Of a stretch of DNA of 64,000 nt, positions 1 to 8,104 are shown in pieces. The notes below the pieces were generated by a model, which saw only the letters and a list, made by a program, of their open reading frames with translations, was not told where the DNA came from and did not search any database. The stretch lies in the NCBI RefSeq assembly GCF_900109515.1, contig NZ_FOBD01000013.1, positions 62,001 through 126,000 of the forward strand, in the 5' to 3' direction. The stretch is from Paenibacillus sp. OK003 (lineage in GTDB: Bacteria; Bacillota; Bacilli; Paenibacillales; Paenibacillaceae). A program made the translations under genes and the position numbers. Every line of letters begins with the position of its first letter. The stretch's first letter is position 1.

Positions 1-2
1 TA

Positions 3-482
3 GGCGGTGAGCTTCGATCCTGGAAAGGCAAGGTGGGAACAACATTTAATGCAGGTGATACCGTTGCCACTGTCACTGCTGCAGGAAAATCCACATCCGT
101 GACGATGCCTGTCAATGGCACCATCGTACAACAGACCGCCGTCGAGAATTCGCTAGTATCTGCCGGTACGCCCCTCGCACGGGCCTATGATTTCAATAAC
201 CTGTACGTGACGGCCAATGTGGACGAGACCGCGATTGATAAAATTAAAGCAGGTCAGATCGTCGATGTATATGTCGATGCGTTTCCAGACACCACATTGA
301 CAGGCAAAGTAGACCAGATCGGACTTGCCACGGCGTCCTCCTTTTCATTGCTGCCGTCGTCCAATACCAATGCGAATTACACCAAAGTAACACAAGTCAT
401 CCCGATCATCATTACGATCGAAGGATATAAAGGACTGGGTGTAGTTCCCGGCATGAGCGCTACCGTGCGCGTTCATATCTAA
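3..482 (+). CDS. HlyD/EmrA-type efflux adaptor subunit, C-terminal part
   Basis: The reading frame is open from the left edge of the window, so this is the 3' part (about 160 residues) of a longer gene. It shows the beta-barrel half of a membrane-fusion adaptor: a lipoyl-like segment with VTMPVNGTIV, then NNLYVTANVDET and VDVYVDAFPD, ending in GMSATVRVHI. In this family the adaptor is anchored in the membrane and couples to an MFS or ABC exporter. The next gene starts 8 bases downstream and encodes a 14-helix MFS exporter, so the two probably form an EmrAB-like drug efflux operon. The substrate cannot be read from the sequence. Confidence 0.85.
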   Translation, partial: GGELRSWKGKVGTTFNAGDTVATVTAAGKSTSVTMPVNGTIVQQTAVENSLVSAGTPLARAYDFNNLYVTANVDETAIDKIKAGQIVDVYVDAFPDTTLTGKVDQIGLATASSFSLLPSSNTNANYTKVTQVIPIIITIEGYKGLGVVPGMSATVRVHI

Positions 483-490
483 GGCTGCCG

Positions 491-2032
491 ATGGATAATC
501 AAGTACCTCTTGGGAAAACCATTGCTGTCCTGCTGCTTGGCGCCTTTATCGCCATTCTGAACCAGACTTTGCTCAATGTAGCCATCCCCCATCTGATGAA
601 TGACTTCAATGTCTCCGCAACGACCGTGCAGTGGCTGTCCACAGCTTATTTGCTGGTGAACGGGGTACTCATACCGATTACCGCCTACTTGATCGAGTCG
701 TTCGGAACCCGCAAATTGTTCGTGACTGCGATGCTGTTGTTTACGTTAGGTTCGTTGATCTGTGCCATCAGTCCTGGATTTACGGTCATGCTCATCGGTC
801 GTATCGTACAAGCCAGTGGGGCCGGTATTATTATGCCTTTGGTTATGAACGTGTTTCTGACTGTATTCCCTCCTGAGAAACGGGGAACCGCCATGGGCAC
901 GATGGGCATTGCCATGATGTTTGCTCCGGCCATTGGCCCGACGTTATCTGGATGGATCGTGGAACACTATACATGGCGGATTCTGTTCTATATGGTCATC
1001 CCGCTTGCCTTGCTTGATATTTTGTTTGCCTTTATTTGGCTGAGAAATGTGTCCAAGCTTACTTCACCGAAATTTGATGGTTTTGGCGCTTTATTCTCCA
1101 CCATCGGTTTCGGCTTTCTGTTATATGGATTCAGCTCTGCAGGAGATAAAGGCTGGACCAGTGCGACAGTGCTGTTGACACTGATCATCGGCGTGCTCTT
1201 CATCGTCTTCTTTGTTCTCAGAGAAACGGCCATGAAGAACCCTCTGCTGGAATTTCGTGTATTCAAATACGACATCTTCACCATCTCGACGCTGGTCAGT
1301 GCAACGATTAACATGGCACTCTTTGGCGGCATGCTGCTGTTACCGATCTATCTGCAAAATATAAGGGGCTTCTCTCCATTGCAATCCGGGTTATTGCTGC
1401 TGCCTGGCGCATTGCTAATGGGCGTCATGTCTCCCATCTCAGGTGCCCTGTTTGACCGAATCGGCTCTCGCCCCCTAGCCATTGTTGGTTTGATCATTAC
1501 CGCCATCACCACCTTTGAGTTTAGCAAATTGACGGGGGAGACACCTTATGGTCACATCATGATGCTATACACGTTCCGCAGCTTCGGCATGTCCATGCTG
1601 ATGATGTCTGTACAGACAGAGGGGTTAAACCAATTGCCGCCTCATCTCACCAGTCATGGTACGGCCATGTCCAATACGGTCAGACAGGTCGCAGGCTCAA
1701 TCGGAACCGCGCTGCTCATCACCGTAATGGCGACACGTGCAGGCATTCATTTGGCCGATTACAGCAATACCGTGACCACAACCAATGTCGCACTGACAGA
1801 ACAAGTCGGTATGCTGGGCACGCAAATGGCTACTGCGGCGGGAATGCCACCTGAACAAGGTACCAGTCTAGCATTACAGCAGCTCTATGGTATTGCTGTT
1901 CAGACGTCAACCATTGAAGGCATTAACGATGCTTTCATTGTAGCGACCTGGATTTCGATCATTGGTCTGTTTCTGTCATTGTTCCTGCGGCGGGCTCGCT
2001 CCCGTCCTCGTAAAGTCAAGCCTGAACGCTAA
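491..2032 (+). CDS. DHA2-family MFS multidrug exporter (EmrB/QacA type)
   Basis: This 513-residue protein has the usual length and about 14 hydrophobic segments of the DHA2 drug:H+ antiporter family. N-terminal LNQTLLNVAIPHL corresponds to the family's conserved first-helix motif, and GRIVQASGAGIIMPL plus GPTLSGWIVEHYTWR match motifs of helices 4 and 5. It should use the proton gradient to export hydrophobic drugs through the plasma membrane. The start is 8 bases after the stop of the HlyD adaptor, with only a short AAGG as ribosome binding site, which suggests translational coupling. The C-terminus is a basic tail rich in Arg and Lys. Drug specificity is unknown. Confidence 0.9.
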   Translation: MDNQVPLGKTIAVLLLGAFIAILNQTLLNVAIPHLMNDFNVSATTVQWLSTAYLLVNGVLIPITAYLIESFGTRKLFVTAMLLFTLGSLICAISPGFTVMLIGRIVQASGAGIIMPLVMNVFLTVFPPEKRGTAMGTMGIAMMFAPAIGPTLSGWIVEHYTWRILFYMVIPLALLDILFAFIWLRNVSKLTSPKFDGFGALFSTIGFGFLLYGFSSAGDKGWTSATVLLTLIIGVLFIVFFVLRETAMKNPLLEFRVFKYDIFTISTLVSATINMALFGGMLLLPIYLQNIRGFSPLQSGLLLLPGALLMGVMSPISGALFDRIGSRPLAIVGLIITAITTFEFSKLTGETPYGHIMMLYTFRSFGMSMLMMSVQTEGLNQLPPHLTSHGTAMSNTVRQVAGSIGTALLITVMATRAGIHLADYSNTVTTTNVALTEQVGMLGTQMATAAGMPPEQGTSLALQQLYGIAVQTSTIEGINDAFIVATWISIIGLFLSLFLRRARSRPRKVKPER

Positions 2033-2115
2033 ATACGCTGGCAACCTCTAACCCTCTATACAACCCTGTATCACAGATAAAATCCGCAAGCTTTACTTAG
2101 ATCAATGGAAACAAT

Positions 2116-2156
2116 AAAAACCGCAAGTCTCTTCAATCCAGAGACCTGCGGTTTTT
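2116..2156. terminator. Bidirectional terminator between MFS exporter and deacetylase
   Basis: A hairpin with AAAAACCGCA and GTCTCT arms facing AGAGAC and TGCGGTTTTT, with one internal mismatch and a 7-base loop. It has A and T tracts on both sides and lies between two converging genes, so it can serve both. Confidence 0.8.
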
Positions 2157-2163
2157 GCTTGTG

Positions 2164-2940
2164 CTATGGAAGCTTGGGTAAGGATGAATTGTCATCCTTG
2201 GCAGCCTCTCTCGCCTTGACGGCAAGCAGTTCCGATACAGTTACAAAACGATATCCCTGCTCCTGCAACTTAGGCAGAATTGTTTTTAGCGCGGCAACGG
2301 TCTGAGACTTGCCCTCCACCTTATCATGAAACAGAACAATGTCCCCGTTACGTGCATTCTTTAGCACTTTGTTCACAATGGCTGATACACCTGGTGAAGC
2401 CCAATCACGTGTATCCTGATGCCAGGACCATAGCACAATCGTATAGCCTTGCTGTTTGGCGACCTGAATGACCATGTCATTGTAATAGCCTCCCGGGGGT
2501 CTAAACAACGTCGGACGCTGCGCCCCTGCTCCAACAATGGATTTCTCCGCTATGTTCATTTCGTGGCTGTACTTGTCCGCCCTTGTTGACCTGACCGCGT
2601 ACGTATGTGCATACGTATGATTAGCGATTTCATGTCCTTCCCGCTGCTCCTGCTTAATCAAGTCAGGAAACTTATCCGCCCATTTACCAAGCACAAAAAA
2701 AGTGCCTTTGGCCTGATATTGCTGGAGCAAAGCCAGAATCTGCGGGGTCTGGACCGGATCTGGTCCATCATCAAAGGTCAGTGCGATGAGTTTGTCATGC
2801 GTGGGAACCTCCCACACAATCTCTCCCCGTTCCTCATAATACTGTCGATTCTTCTGCACAGGTTTGGCGTAGGCAGAACTGCTGCCAAGCAAAAAAACCA
2901 GCGTACACAATCCGATGCATCGGGCTGCCTTCAGGTTCAT
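2164..2940 (-). CDS. Secreted polysaccharide deacetylase (NodB/CE4 family)
   Basis: This 258-residue protein starts with a signal peptide (hydrophobic residues 8-22, ending near SAYA). It carries the NodB homology domain: TFDDGP (residues 55-60) supplies the catalytic base and metal Asp, and HTYAH (108-112) supplies the two metal-binding His. FRPPGGYYN and VLWSWHQDTRDW are motifs 3 and 4, and GDIVLFHD is motif 5. All catalytic motifs look intact, so it should remove acetyl groups from N-acetylglucosamine in peptidoglycan or chitin-type substrates outside the cell. A GAGAGGA ribosome binding site lies 7 bases before the ATG. It resembles the PdaA/PdaB-like spore or cell-wall deacetylases, but I cannot assign which. 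Confidence 0.88.
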   Translation of the reverse strand: MNLKAARCIGLCTLVFLLGSSSAYAKPVQKNRQYYEERGEIVWEVPTHDKLIALTFDDGPDPVQTPQILALLQQYQAKGTFFVLGKWADKFPDLIKQEQREGHEIANHTYAHTYAVRSTRADKYSHEMNIAEKSIVGAGAQRPTLFRPPGGYYNDMVIQVAKQQGYTIVLWSWHQDTRDWASPGVSAIVNKVLKNARNGDIVLFHDKVEGKSQTVAALKTILPKLQEQGYRFVTVSELLAVKAREAAKDDNSSLPKLP

Positions 2941-3007
2941 GTTTATGTCCTCTCTTTATCTTCAAACGTAAACTCCCTGTTAGCATTTCCCGATTCATTC
3001 GAACTAA

Positions 3008-3946
3008 TTAACGAAATATTTGATCAATGACTGCAATTTCCTCAGCTGTGAGCTCAACATCCAGTGTTTTCAGATTGTTGATGACCTGCTCCGGCTTCTT
3101 GGCACCAGGAATGAGCGCATCGATAGACGGCTGAGTCAAATACCAGGCCAGAACGAGATGTGCCACCTCAGCATTCTTGGACTGTGCAATGCTACGTAGT
3201 TGTTCCACCTTGTCCAGATTCTGAATAAAGGCTTCCCCCGTGAATAACGGGTTCTTGGCCCGTCCATCCTGGAAGGTTGTATCCCGATTATATTTGCCTC
3301 CCAGCAGACCTGCTGCCAGTGGGAAGTAAGGTACAAAAGAAATGTTATGCTCTGCCGTATAGGGCAGTAATTGCTTCTCCGCTTCTCTTTTGAACAGATT
3401 ATATTCAGACTGCAGTACATCTACATCTCCATCCCGATTCGCCTCACGCAGCTGATCAATAGAGAAGTTGGACACTCCGATGGCACGAATTTTACCTTCG
3501 TCCTTCAAACGTTTCAGCGCACCTACGGCCTCATCCTTCGGTGTATGCTCATCCGGGAAATGAATATAAAACAAGTCGATATAATCGGTCTGCAGACGTT
3601 GCAGAGCCTCATCTACAGAGGTTTTGAGGAAAGCAGGCGAGTTATCAATAACGACGTTGCCATCCACAAATTGATGTGCAGCTTTCGTTGCAATGATGGT
3701 ATCTTGGCGCTGACCCGTTTCTTTCAGCACTTCACCAATTAATCGTTCTGAATGCTCAGGACCATAGATGAAAGCAGTATCCAGAAAGTTAATGCCCTGT
3801 TTCAAAGCCGTACGAACGACATCCTTGCCTGTCTCATCATTCAGCATATTCGGATAGATGTTATGTCCTCCTACTGCATTTGCCCCCAATCCAATCGGGT
3901 TAACCATCAGATCGGTTTTGCCCAAACGAGTACGTTGTTCTGCCAT
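3008..3946 (-). CDS. Aldo/keto reductase
   Basis: About 312 residues with the AKR barrel: GLGANAVGG near the N-terminus, then NFLDTAFIYGPEHSE with catalytic Asp and Tyr, TIATKAA with the Lys, and YIDLFYIHFPD with the His. GVSNFS and the C-terminal IPGAKKPEQV match the NADPH-binding end. It reduces aldehydes or ketones in the cytoplasm; the closest known types are the Bacillus YhdN/IolS general-stress reductases. An in-frame ATG two codons upstream (3952) sits only 4 bases from the AAGGAGA site, while the ATG at 3946 has about 10 bases, so I chose the latter. Physiological substrate unknown. Confidence 0.88.
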   Translation of the reverse strand: MAEQRTRLGKTDLMVNPIGLGANAVGGHNIYPNMLNDETGKDVVRTALKQGINFLDTAFIYGPEHSERLIGEVLKETGQRQDTIIATKAAHQFVDGNVVIDNSPAFLKTSVDEALQRLQTDYIDLFYIHFPDEHTPKDEAVGALKRLKDEGKIRAIGVSNFSIDQLREANRDGDVDVLQSEYNLFKREAEKQLLPYTAEHNISFVPYFPLAAGLLGGKYNRDTTFQDGRAKNPLFTGEAFIQNLDKVEQLRSIAQSKNAEVAHLVLAWYLTQPSIDALIPGAKKPEQVINNLKTLDVELTAEEIAVIDQIFR

Positions 3947-4034
3947 TCTCATCCATCTCCTTTTCTGAGCGTTGATAACTCAAATGATATTATATCAGAG
4001 GGTTAAGCATATTTAAATTATCGGGTTTATCGGA

Positions 4035-6059
4035 TTAAGTGTTTTTCAGCGCATTGGCTTCCACATCATTGATGAATCGACGAAGTTTGGCGGCCACATC
4101 GCGGTTGATTTCACCATTTTCGTATAGCTGCTGTATCGTATTGCGCTGCTCCTGAATCGCCACCATTTGCAATTCCAGCTTTTCCTGGTCAAATGGGTCT
4201 TCGGTTTTGCCCTGATTCCAGGTGCGTAATTTGGCAATAACCCGTTCATATCTGGAGATAACCGACAGAGCGACAATCCGGTTACTATCGTTCATATGAG
4301 CACGAATCGCCTTGATCGCTGCTTCAGAGGTACGCATCTTCACTTGACGGAACAGGTCGGCATTCTCAAGCATAAACGGCTGATCCGGCTTCTTTGAACC
4401 ATTCGTAAACACATGTCCAAACACGCGTGCAATTTCACTGAGCGAGAACATCATCTGGGTATTCGTACGGTTCGCAAGCATCATCTCCTTACGATCCAGC
4501 CAGCTGTTGCATTTAAAGGCGGCTTCCGAAGCAATGACATTTTCATCCATCATCTTCTCAATCTCCTTGCGTTCAGCCCGCGTACCGATGAGATTAATGG
4601 CTGTTTCCTGTTTCAAAATGTCCTTGCGCTTACCCGCAGTAAGCTCGCCAGCCGCCTGCCTGATATATTTCGACAGATCGGAAACAACCGCAAGCGCAGC
4701 CGCTTTGTTCTCATCATTCATTTCCGACTTGACTGCACGAATGGCAGCATTCAGCATAATATCCTGTGCTTTTCGTTCCGTCGTTTGCGGTGTGCCTTCC
4801 TCCGCTTTTTCTTCGTTCTTCGCAAGAATAGGAAGGAACACACTTGCAGCAATCAGAGTGAACAGAATCACACCTGCCGCCAGGAATATGATCAGATCCC
4901 TTTCAGGAAATGGAGACCCGTCTTGGAGAACATAAGGGATGGAGAAGGCCCCCGCCAGTGTTACAGCCCCTCTCACACCCGAAAGGGTAATGATCGTAAT
5001 TTCTTTCAGCCGGGGCTTCCCGCTCGACAACGCCTCACCGGAATTTTCATTTCCTTTCCAGAACAGATAGATCCAGACAAAACGAAGCACCAACAACAAC
5101 ACTGAGATGAGGCCCACATAGCCAATTACTTGGAGGTTATCAAACGAGACATTCTCGAAGATAGTACTTAACACATCCGGAATCTGTACCCCCAGAATGA
5201 CAAAGACCAATCCGTTTAAAATAAATAAAATGACAGACCAGGTACTGGCAGATACCACCTGCATCTTCAGTTGTACAGACTCAGTCCGATCACGCTCAAT
5301 CGCATGAATGATCCCACCAGCGACGACCGCAAGAATGCCCGAAACACCGACCTCTTCACTGACCAGATAAATGACAAAGGGCGTTAGAATTTGCAGTAAC
5401 ATATGAATCGTGACATCTTCCATCCCCAGACGCCGAATCCAGACACCCAATCGGATCAACAGGAACGATAACAAGGCACCAATCAGCAACCCGCCAATCG
5501 CGATAAGTATAAAACTAAATGACGCCTGAGCCAGGGAAAATACCCCTGTAACCGTGGCGGCAATCGCAAATTTGAATGCAACCAGACCGGATGCATCATT
5601 CATCAATGCTTCTCCCTCAAGAAGCCTATGTATGCTCTTGGGTAAATGCACACGACCTGCCATAGCGCCTACAGCCACAGCGTCTGTCGGGGACAGAATT
5701 GCCGCAAGTGCAAAAGCCGCAGGAAGCGGAATGGTTGGAATGAGCCAGTGAATGGCATATCCTGCCACAACAACCGTGACAAATACAAGGCCCAGGGCCA
5801 GCAAAAGGATGGGCGCTCTTAGATTCCACAGCTCGTGCCTCGGTGTTCGCTTCCCGTCGTTGTACAGCAACGGAGCGATAAAGAGCACGAAAAACAGTTC
5901 CGGATTCAGTGGCAGATGCACACCCGCAGGTAATAGTGCAATGGCTACACCGAGAACAATCTGAATCAACGGAATGGGGATAAAGGGTACAAATCGGTTC
6001 AAAATATTCGATAAACCGATCAGTACCAGCAAAACAAGCACGGCGATAAATAGTTCCAT
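4035..6059 (-). CDS. CPA1-family Na+/H+ antiporter (NhaP/NhaK type)
   Basis: A 674-residue membrane protein with roughly 10-12 hydrophobic helices in the first 430 residues and a long cytoplasmic tail. SPTDAV (residues 123-128) and GEALMNDASG (149-158) match the ion-binding helix motifs of the monovalent cation:proton antiporter-1 family. It should extrude Na+ or K+ in exchange for protons across the plasma membrane. The charged, helical C-terminal region (about 430-674) is as expected for a regulatory domain. The frame is open for 23 more codons upstream, but the ATG at 6059 has an AAAGGGA site at the right distance and begins directly with the first hydrophobic helix. Bacillus NhaK (YvgP) is the nearest model I know. 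Confidence 0.88.
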   Translation of the reverse strand: MELFIAVLVLLVLIGLSNILNRFVPFIPIPLIQIVLGVAIALLPAGVHLPLNPELFFVLFIAPLLYNDGKRTPRHELWNLRAPILLLALGLVFVTVVVAGYAIHWLIPTIPLPAAFALAAILSPTDAVAVGAMAGRVHLPKSIHRLLEGEALMNDASGLVAFKFAIAATVTGVFSLAQASFSFILIAIGGLLIGALLSFLLIRLGVWIRRLGMEDVTIHMLLQILTPFVIYLVSEEVGVSGILAVVAGGIIHAIERDRTESVQLKMQVVSASTWSVILFILNGLVFVILGVQIPDVLSTIFENVSFDNLQVIGYVGLISVLLLVLRFVWIYLFWKGNENSGEALSSGKPRLKEITIITLSGVRGAVTLAGAFSIPYVLQDGSPFPERDLIIFLAAGVILFTLIAASVFLPILAKNEEKAEEGTPQTTERKAQDIMLNAAIRAVKSEMNDENKAAALAVVSDLSKYIRQAAGELTAGKRKDILKQETAINLIGTRAERKEIEKMMDENVIASEAAFKCNSWLDRKEMMLANRTNTQMMFSLSEIARVFGHVFTNGSKKPDQPFMLENADLFRQVKMRTSEAAIKAIRAHMNDSNRIVALSVISRYERVIAKLRTWNQGKTEDPFDQEKLELQMVAIQEQRNTIQQLYENGEINRDVAAKLRRFINDVEANALKNT

Positions 6060-6271
6060 GATGACAATCCCTTTCCGAATAATGAAGTGGTGAAACCATT
6101 TTGTGTACCTTATTTTAACATAAACCAAAGTTCATTATAAAAATGTTGTCATATTAATACCCGTCCAAAGCGAATGGACAACAGTCCGATTGCAGATTTC
6201 TGATTGGTTCTGTTTATAAGATGTTACAATATGCTCAGGACAATACCCGTTTGGAAAGGAACTTGGTGTCT

Positions 6272-6571
6272 ATGGCATTTGGAATTAAACGACAGGAGCT
6301 GGCTGAGTGGAAAGAACGTGTTTCTCGTGGCGACCTTGCCTATCTCACTCATTTCTGGATCGACAACCGTTTTCCGGGCATTACCAGTGTGACCAAAGTG
6401 GGCTGCTCGGATCTGAAACGGCTTGAGGACTGGTGTAGAGAGCATGGACTCGACCCACGTTACATCCATCGGCGTCAGCCTTTCCCCCATTTTGACCTGC
6501 TCGGTAAAAAACAGAAGGAAATTCTGATCATGGAAGGTTTGACCGATCACATTCAACGTTTCCATCTCTGA
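6272..6571 (+). CDS. Conserved small hypothetical protein (YneQ-like)
   Basis: A 99-residue cytoplasmic protein with no hydrophobic segment. It reads MAFGIKRQELAEWKERV at the start and has TSVTKVGCSDLKRLEDWC in the middle, with two Cys. From memory it resembles Bacillus YneQ, a protein of unknown function, but this was not checked. The start at 6272 is preceded by AAAGGAAC at about 10 bases; an upstream in-frame ATG at 6221 has no ribosome binding site. It stands alone and is followed by a strong terminator. No function can be inferred. Confidence 0.75.
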   Translation: MAFGIKRQELAEWKERVSRGDLAYLTHFWIDNRFPGITSVTKVGCSDLKRLEDWCREHGLDPRYIHRRQPFPHFDLLGKKQKEILIMEGLTDHIQRFHL

Positions 6572-6580
6572 TTGAAAATT

Positions 6581-6643
6581 AAAACGCCAGCCTTCAAGAT
6601 TCAAGTCCCAAAGCGGGCTTCAAATCTTGAAGGCTGGCGTTTT
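6581..6643. terminator. Very strong bidirectional terminator hairpin
   Basis: A perfect 20-bp inverted repeat (6581-6600 with 6624-6643, arms ending AAAACGCC and GGCGTTTT). A second small stem (AAG-CCC with GGGCTT) sits in the loop. It separates two converging genes and has an A/T end on each strand. Confidence 0.85.
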
Positions 6644-6656
6644 ACACACCTTTTAT

Positions 6657-7139
6657 TTAGCGATGCGTTTGTTCCAACGTTTTCATTTTTTCCAGCAGTT
6701 TCAGCTCAATTTTCTTCAGCATGCCAAACATCTGCAGTTGTTCCTCTTCCGTAAGCGCCTGCAAAAGTTCCCACGTCATCCGACCGCGATTATTAATCAA
6801 CGTTTTTGCAAGCTGCTTCCCATCTTCCGTTAAGGACAACCATACAATTCTTCGGTCCTCTTCGCTGCGCACCCGCTGAATAAGACCTTCACTTTCCAGT
6901 TGATTCAGCACAATTGTGGTTGCTCCTGAAGATAGACTAAGTTGTCTGGCCACATCCACAGCCATACAGCGTTCTTCACGTAGAATCATACCCAATATAT
7001 GACTTTTCGTCGGATTCAATTTGCAGTTTGTTTCATTCTTTTGCTGCTGATCCAATACTTTATTTTTATATCTGAAGAAGGCCTCCAACAATTGATCCAC
7101 ATTTGCCAATTGAGAGTTTCGCTCCGTATCCGGGCTCAT
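6657..7139 (-). CDS. MarR-family transcriptional regulator
   Basis: A 160-residue winged-helix protein. Residues about 50-110 carry LGMILREERCMAVDVARQLSLSSGATTIVLNQLESEGLIQRVRS in pieces that match the MarR helix-turn-helix, followed by the DRRIVWLSLTEDGK wing. Such proteins bind palindromic DNA as dimers and are released by phenolic or oxidative ligands. It is transcribed away from the flavodoxin-like gene at 7328 with a shared 188-bp control region containing an 18-bp palindrome (7232-7249). I infer that it represses that neighbour and itself. The ligand is unknown. Confidence 0.88.
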   Translation of the reverse strand: MSPDTERNSQLANVDQLLEAFFRYKNKVLDQQQKNETNCKLNPTKSHILGMILREERCMAVDVARQLSLSSGATTIVLNQLESEGLIQRVRSEEDRRIVWLSLTEDGKQLAKTLINNRGRMTWELLQALTEEEQLQMFGMLKKIELKLLEKMKTLEQTHR

Positions 7140-7231
7140 AAACGTTCCTCCTACCTTTGATCATAACCTACCTTATATTGTAACATATTTGTACTATTTT
7201 GTTTGTGAAAAATGCGCTTGTTTCCCAAACC

Positions 7232-7249
7232 CTTTACTTGTCTGTAAAG
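7232..7249. promoter_or_regulatory. Candidate MarR operator palindrome
   Basis: CTTTAC TTGTCT GTAAAG is a perfect 6-bp inverted repeat with a 6-base spacer, centred between the divergent MarR and flavodoxin-like genes. Size and position fit a MarR dimer site. A longer-spaced repeat (GTTCATGCT at 7249-7257 and AGCATGAAC at 7291-7299) overlaps its edge and could be a second site. Confidence 0.45.
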
Positions 7250-7327
7250 TTCATGCTTATTTTACGGTTTCATGTGACAAGCTATCTTATAGCATGAACA
7301 GATAACCACACAAGGAGGAATGAAGCA

Positions 7328-7852
7328 ATGAACATTTATATTGTTTTCGATAGTGAAGGCGGTCATACACGAGCACTTGGCGAGTCGATTGCTGCTGGCG
7401 CGGCCAGTGTGCATGGTGCAACCGTTCATTTGCATTCCACAGAAGAAGCCGACATCTATAAGCTGGTGGAAATGGACGCCATTATCTGGGGCTGCCCCGG
7501 ACATTTTGGTTCCATCAGCTCCGGGTTGAAAAAGTGGATCGACAAGCTGGGCTACCTCTGGGCAGAGGGCAAGCTTGTAGACAAAGTGGGTGCAGTGTTC
7601 TGTACCATCGCGACCGAGCATGGAGGACTGGAGTCAACGTTGATTCATCTGCTGACACCCATGCTCCATCAGGGCATGATCATTACCGGACTACCTGGAA
7701 ACTTTGCAGATAATGCATTATATGGATCTTATTATGGTGTTGGGGTGACATGTCCGGTGGACAGTGATGATCTGCTTAGCGAACAGGGCATAGCACTTGG
7801 TAAAGCTCTGGGAGAACGCGTGGCTCGCATAACCAACCGACTAATCACATAG
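7328..7852 (+). CDS. Flavodoxin-fold NAD(P)H:quinone oxidoreductase-like protein (WrbA-like)
   Basis: A 174-residue flavodoxin-fold protein. The N-terminal IYIVFDSEGGHTRALGESI is the FMN phosphate loop, in a variant form, and WGCPGHFGSISSGLKKWID and CTIATEHGGLESTL are the two other FMN-contact loops typical of WrbA. It probably reduces quinones by two electrons using NAD(P)H, limiting oxidative cycling in the cytoplasm. The start has an AAGGAGGA site 8 bases upstream. It is divergent from a MarR regulator, the common arrangement for quinone- or electrophile-induced detoxification genes; this regulation is inferred. Confidence 0.85.
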   Translation: MNIYIVFDSEGGHTRALGESIAAGAASVHGATVHLHSTEEADIYKLVEMDAIIWGCPGHFGSISSGLKKWIDKLGYLWAEGKLVDKVGAVFCTIATEHGGLESTLIHLLTPMLHQGMIITGLPGNFADNALYGSYYGVGVTCPVDSDDLLSEQGIALGKALGERVARITNRLIT

Positions 7853-7892
7853 ATATCAGAGTATTTCCCTTAAAAGAATTTGCTGTTCTTAT

Positions 7893-7967
7893 CAAGCCTG
7901 CGCTCATAAGCTGAAAAGCAGTACCGCAGGCTTGAATCCTCCTTCCTGTAGAGAAATAGAAGGATTC
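7893..7967 (+). other. Intergenic hairpins after the flavodoxin-like gene
   Basis: Two neighbouring inverted repeats: CAAGCCTGCG (7893-7902) with CGCAGGCTTG (7925-7934), and GAATCCT (7934-7940) with AGGATTC (7961-7967). The first could end the upstream transcript, but no T tract follows, so termination is uncertain. Confidence 0.45.
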
Positions 7968-8014
7968 TATTGCATTATTGGATTGAATTTGTTTATAATA
8001 ACGTATATCTTTAA

Positions 8015-8032
8015 AGTTACTTTTAGTTACTT
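8015..8032. promoter_or_regulatory. Direct repeat AGTTACTT ahead of the monooxygenase
   Basis: AGTTACTT occurs at 8015-8022 and again at 8025-8032, exactly one helical turn apart, about 75 bases before the monooxygenase start and just upstream of an A/T-rich stretch that could hold a -10 box. This spacing is typical of tandem activator sites, for example for OmpR-type regulators. Function is inferred only. Confidence 0.35.
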
Positions 8033-8104
8033 AATGATTTTTATAAATCTGTTATTATAAAGTAATAGGTTATTCATCCATTATATTGCAAGGGAATTTT
8101 ACAC

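Noticed and set aside
4413..5105. 230-codon open frame opposite the Na+/H+ antiporter gene
   Set aside because: It lies wholly antisense to a clear antiporter gene and reads as low-quality sequence with no domain or ribosome site.
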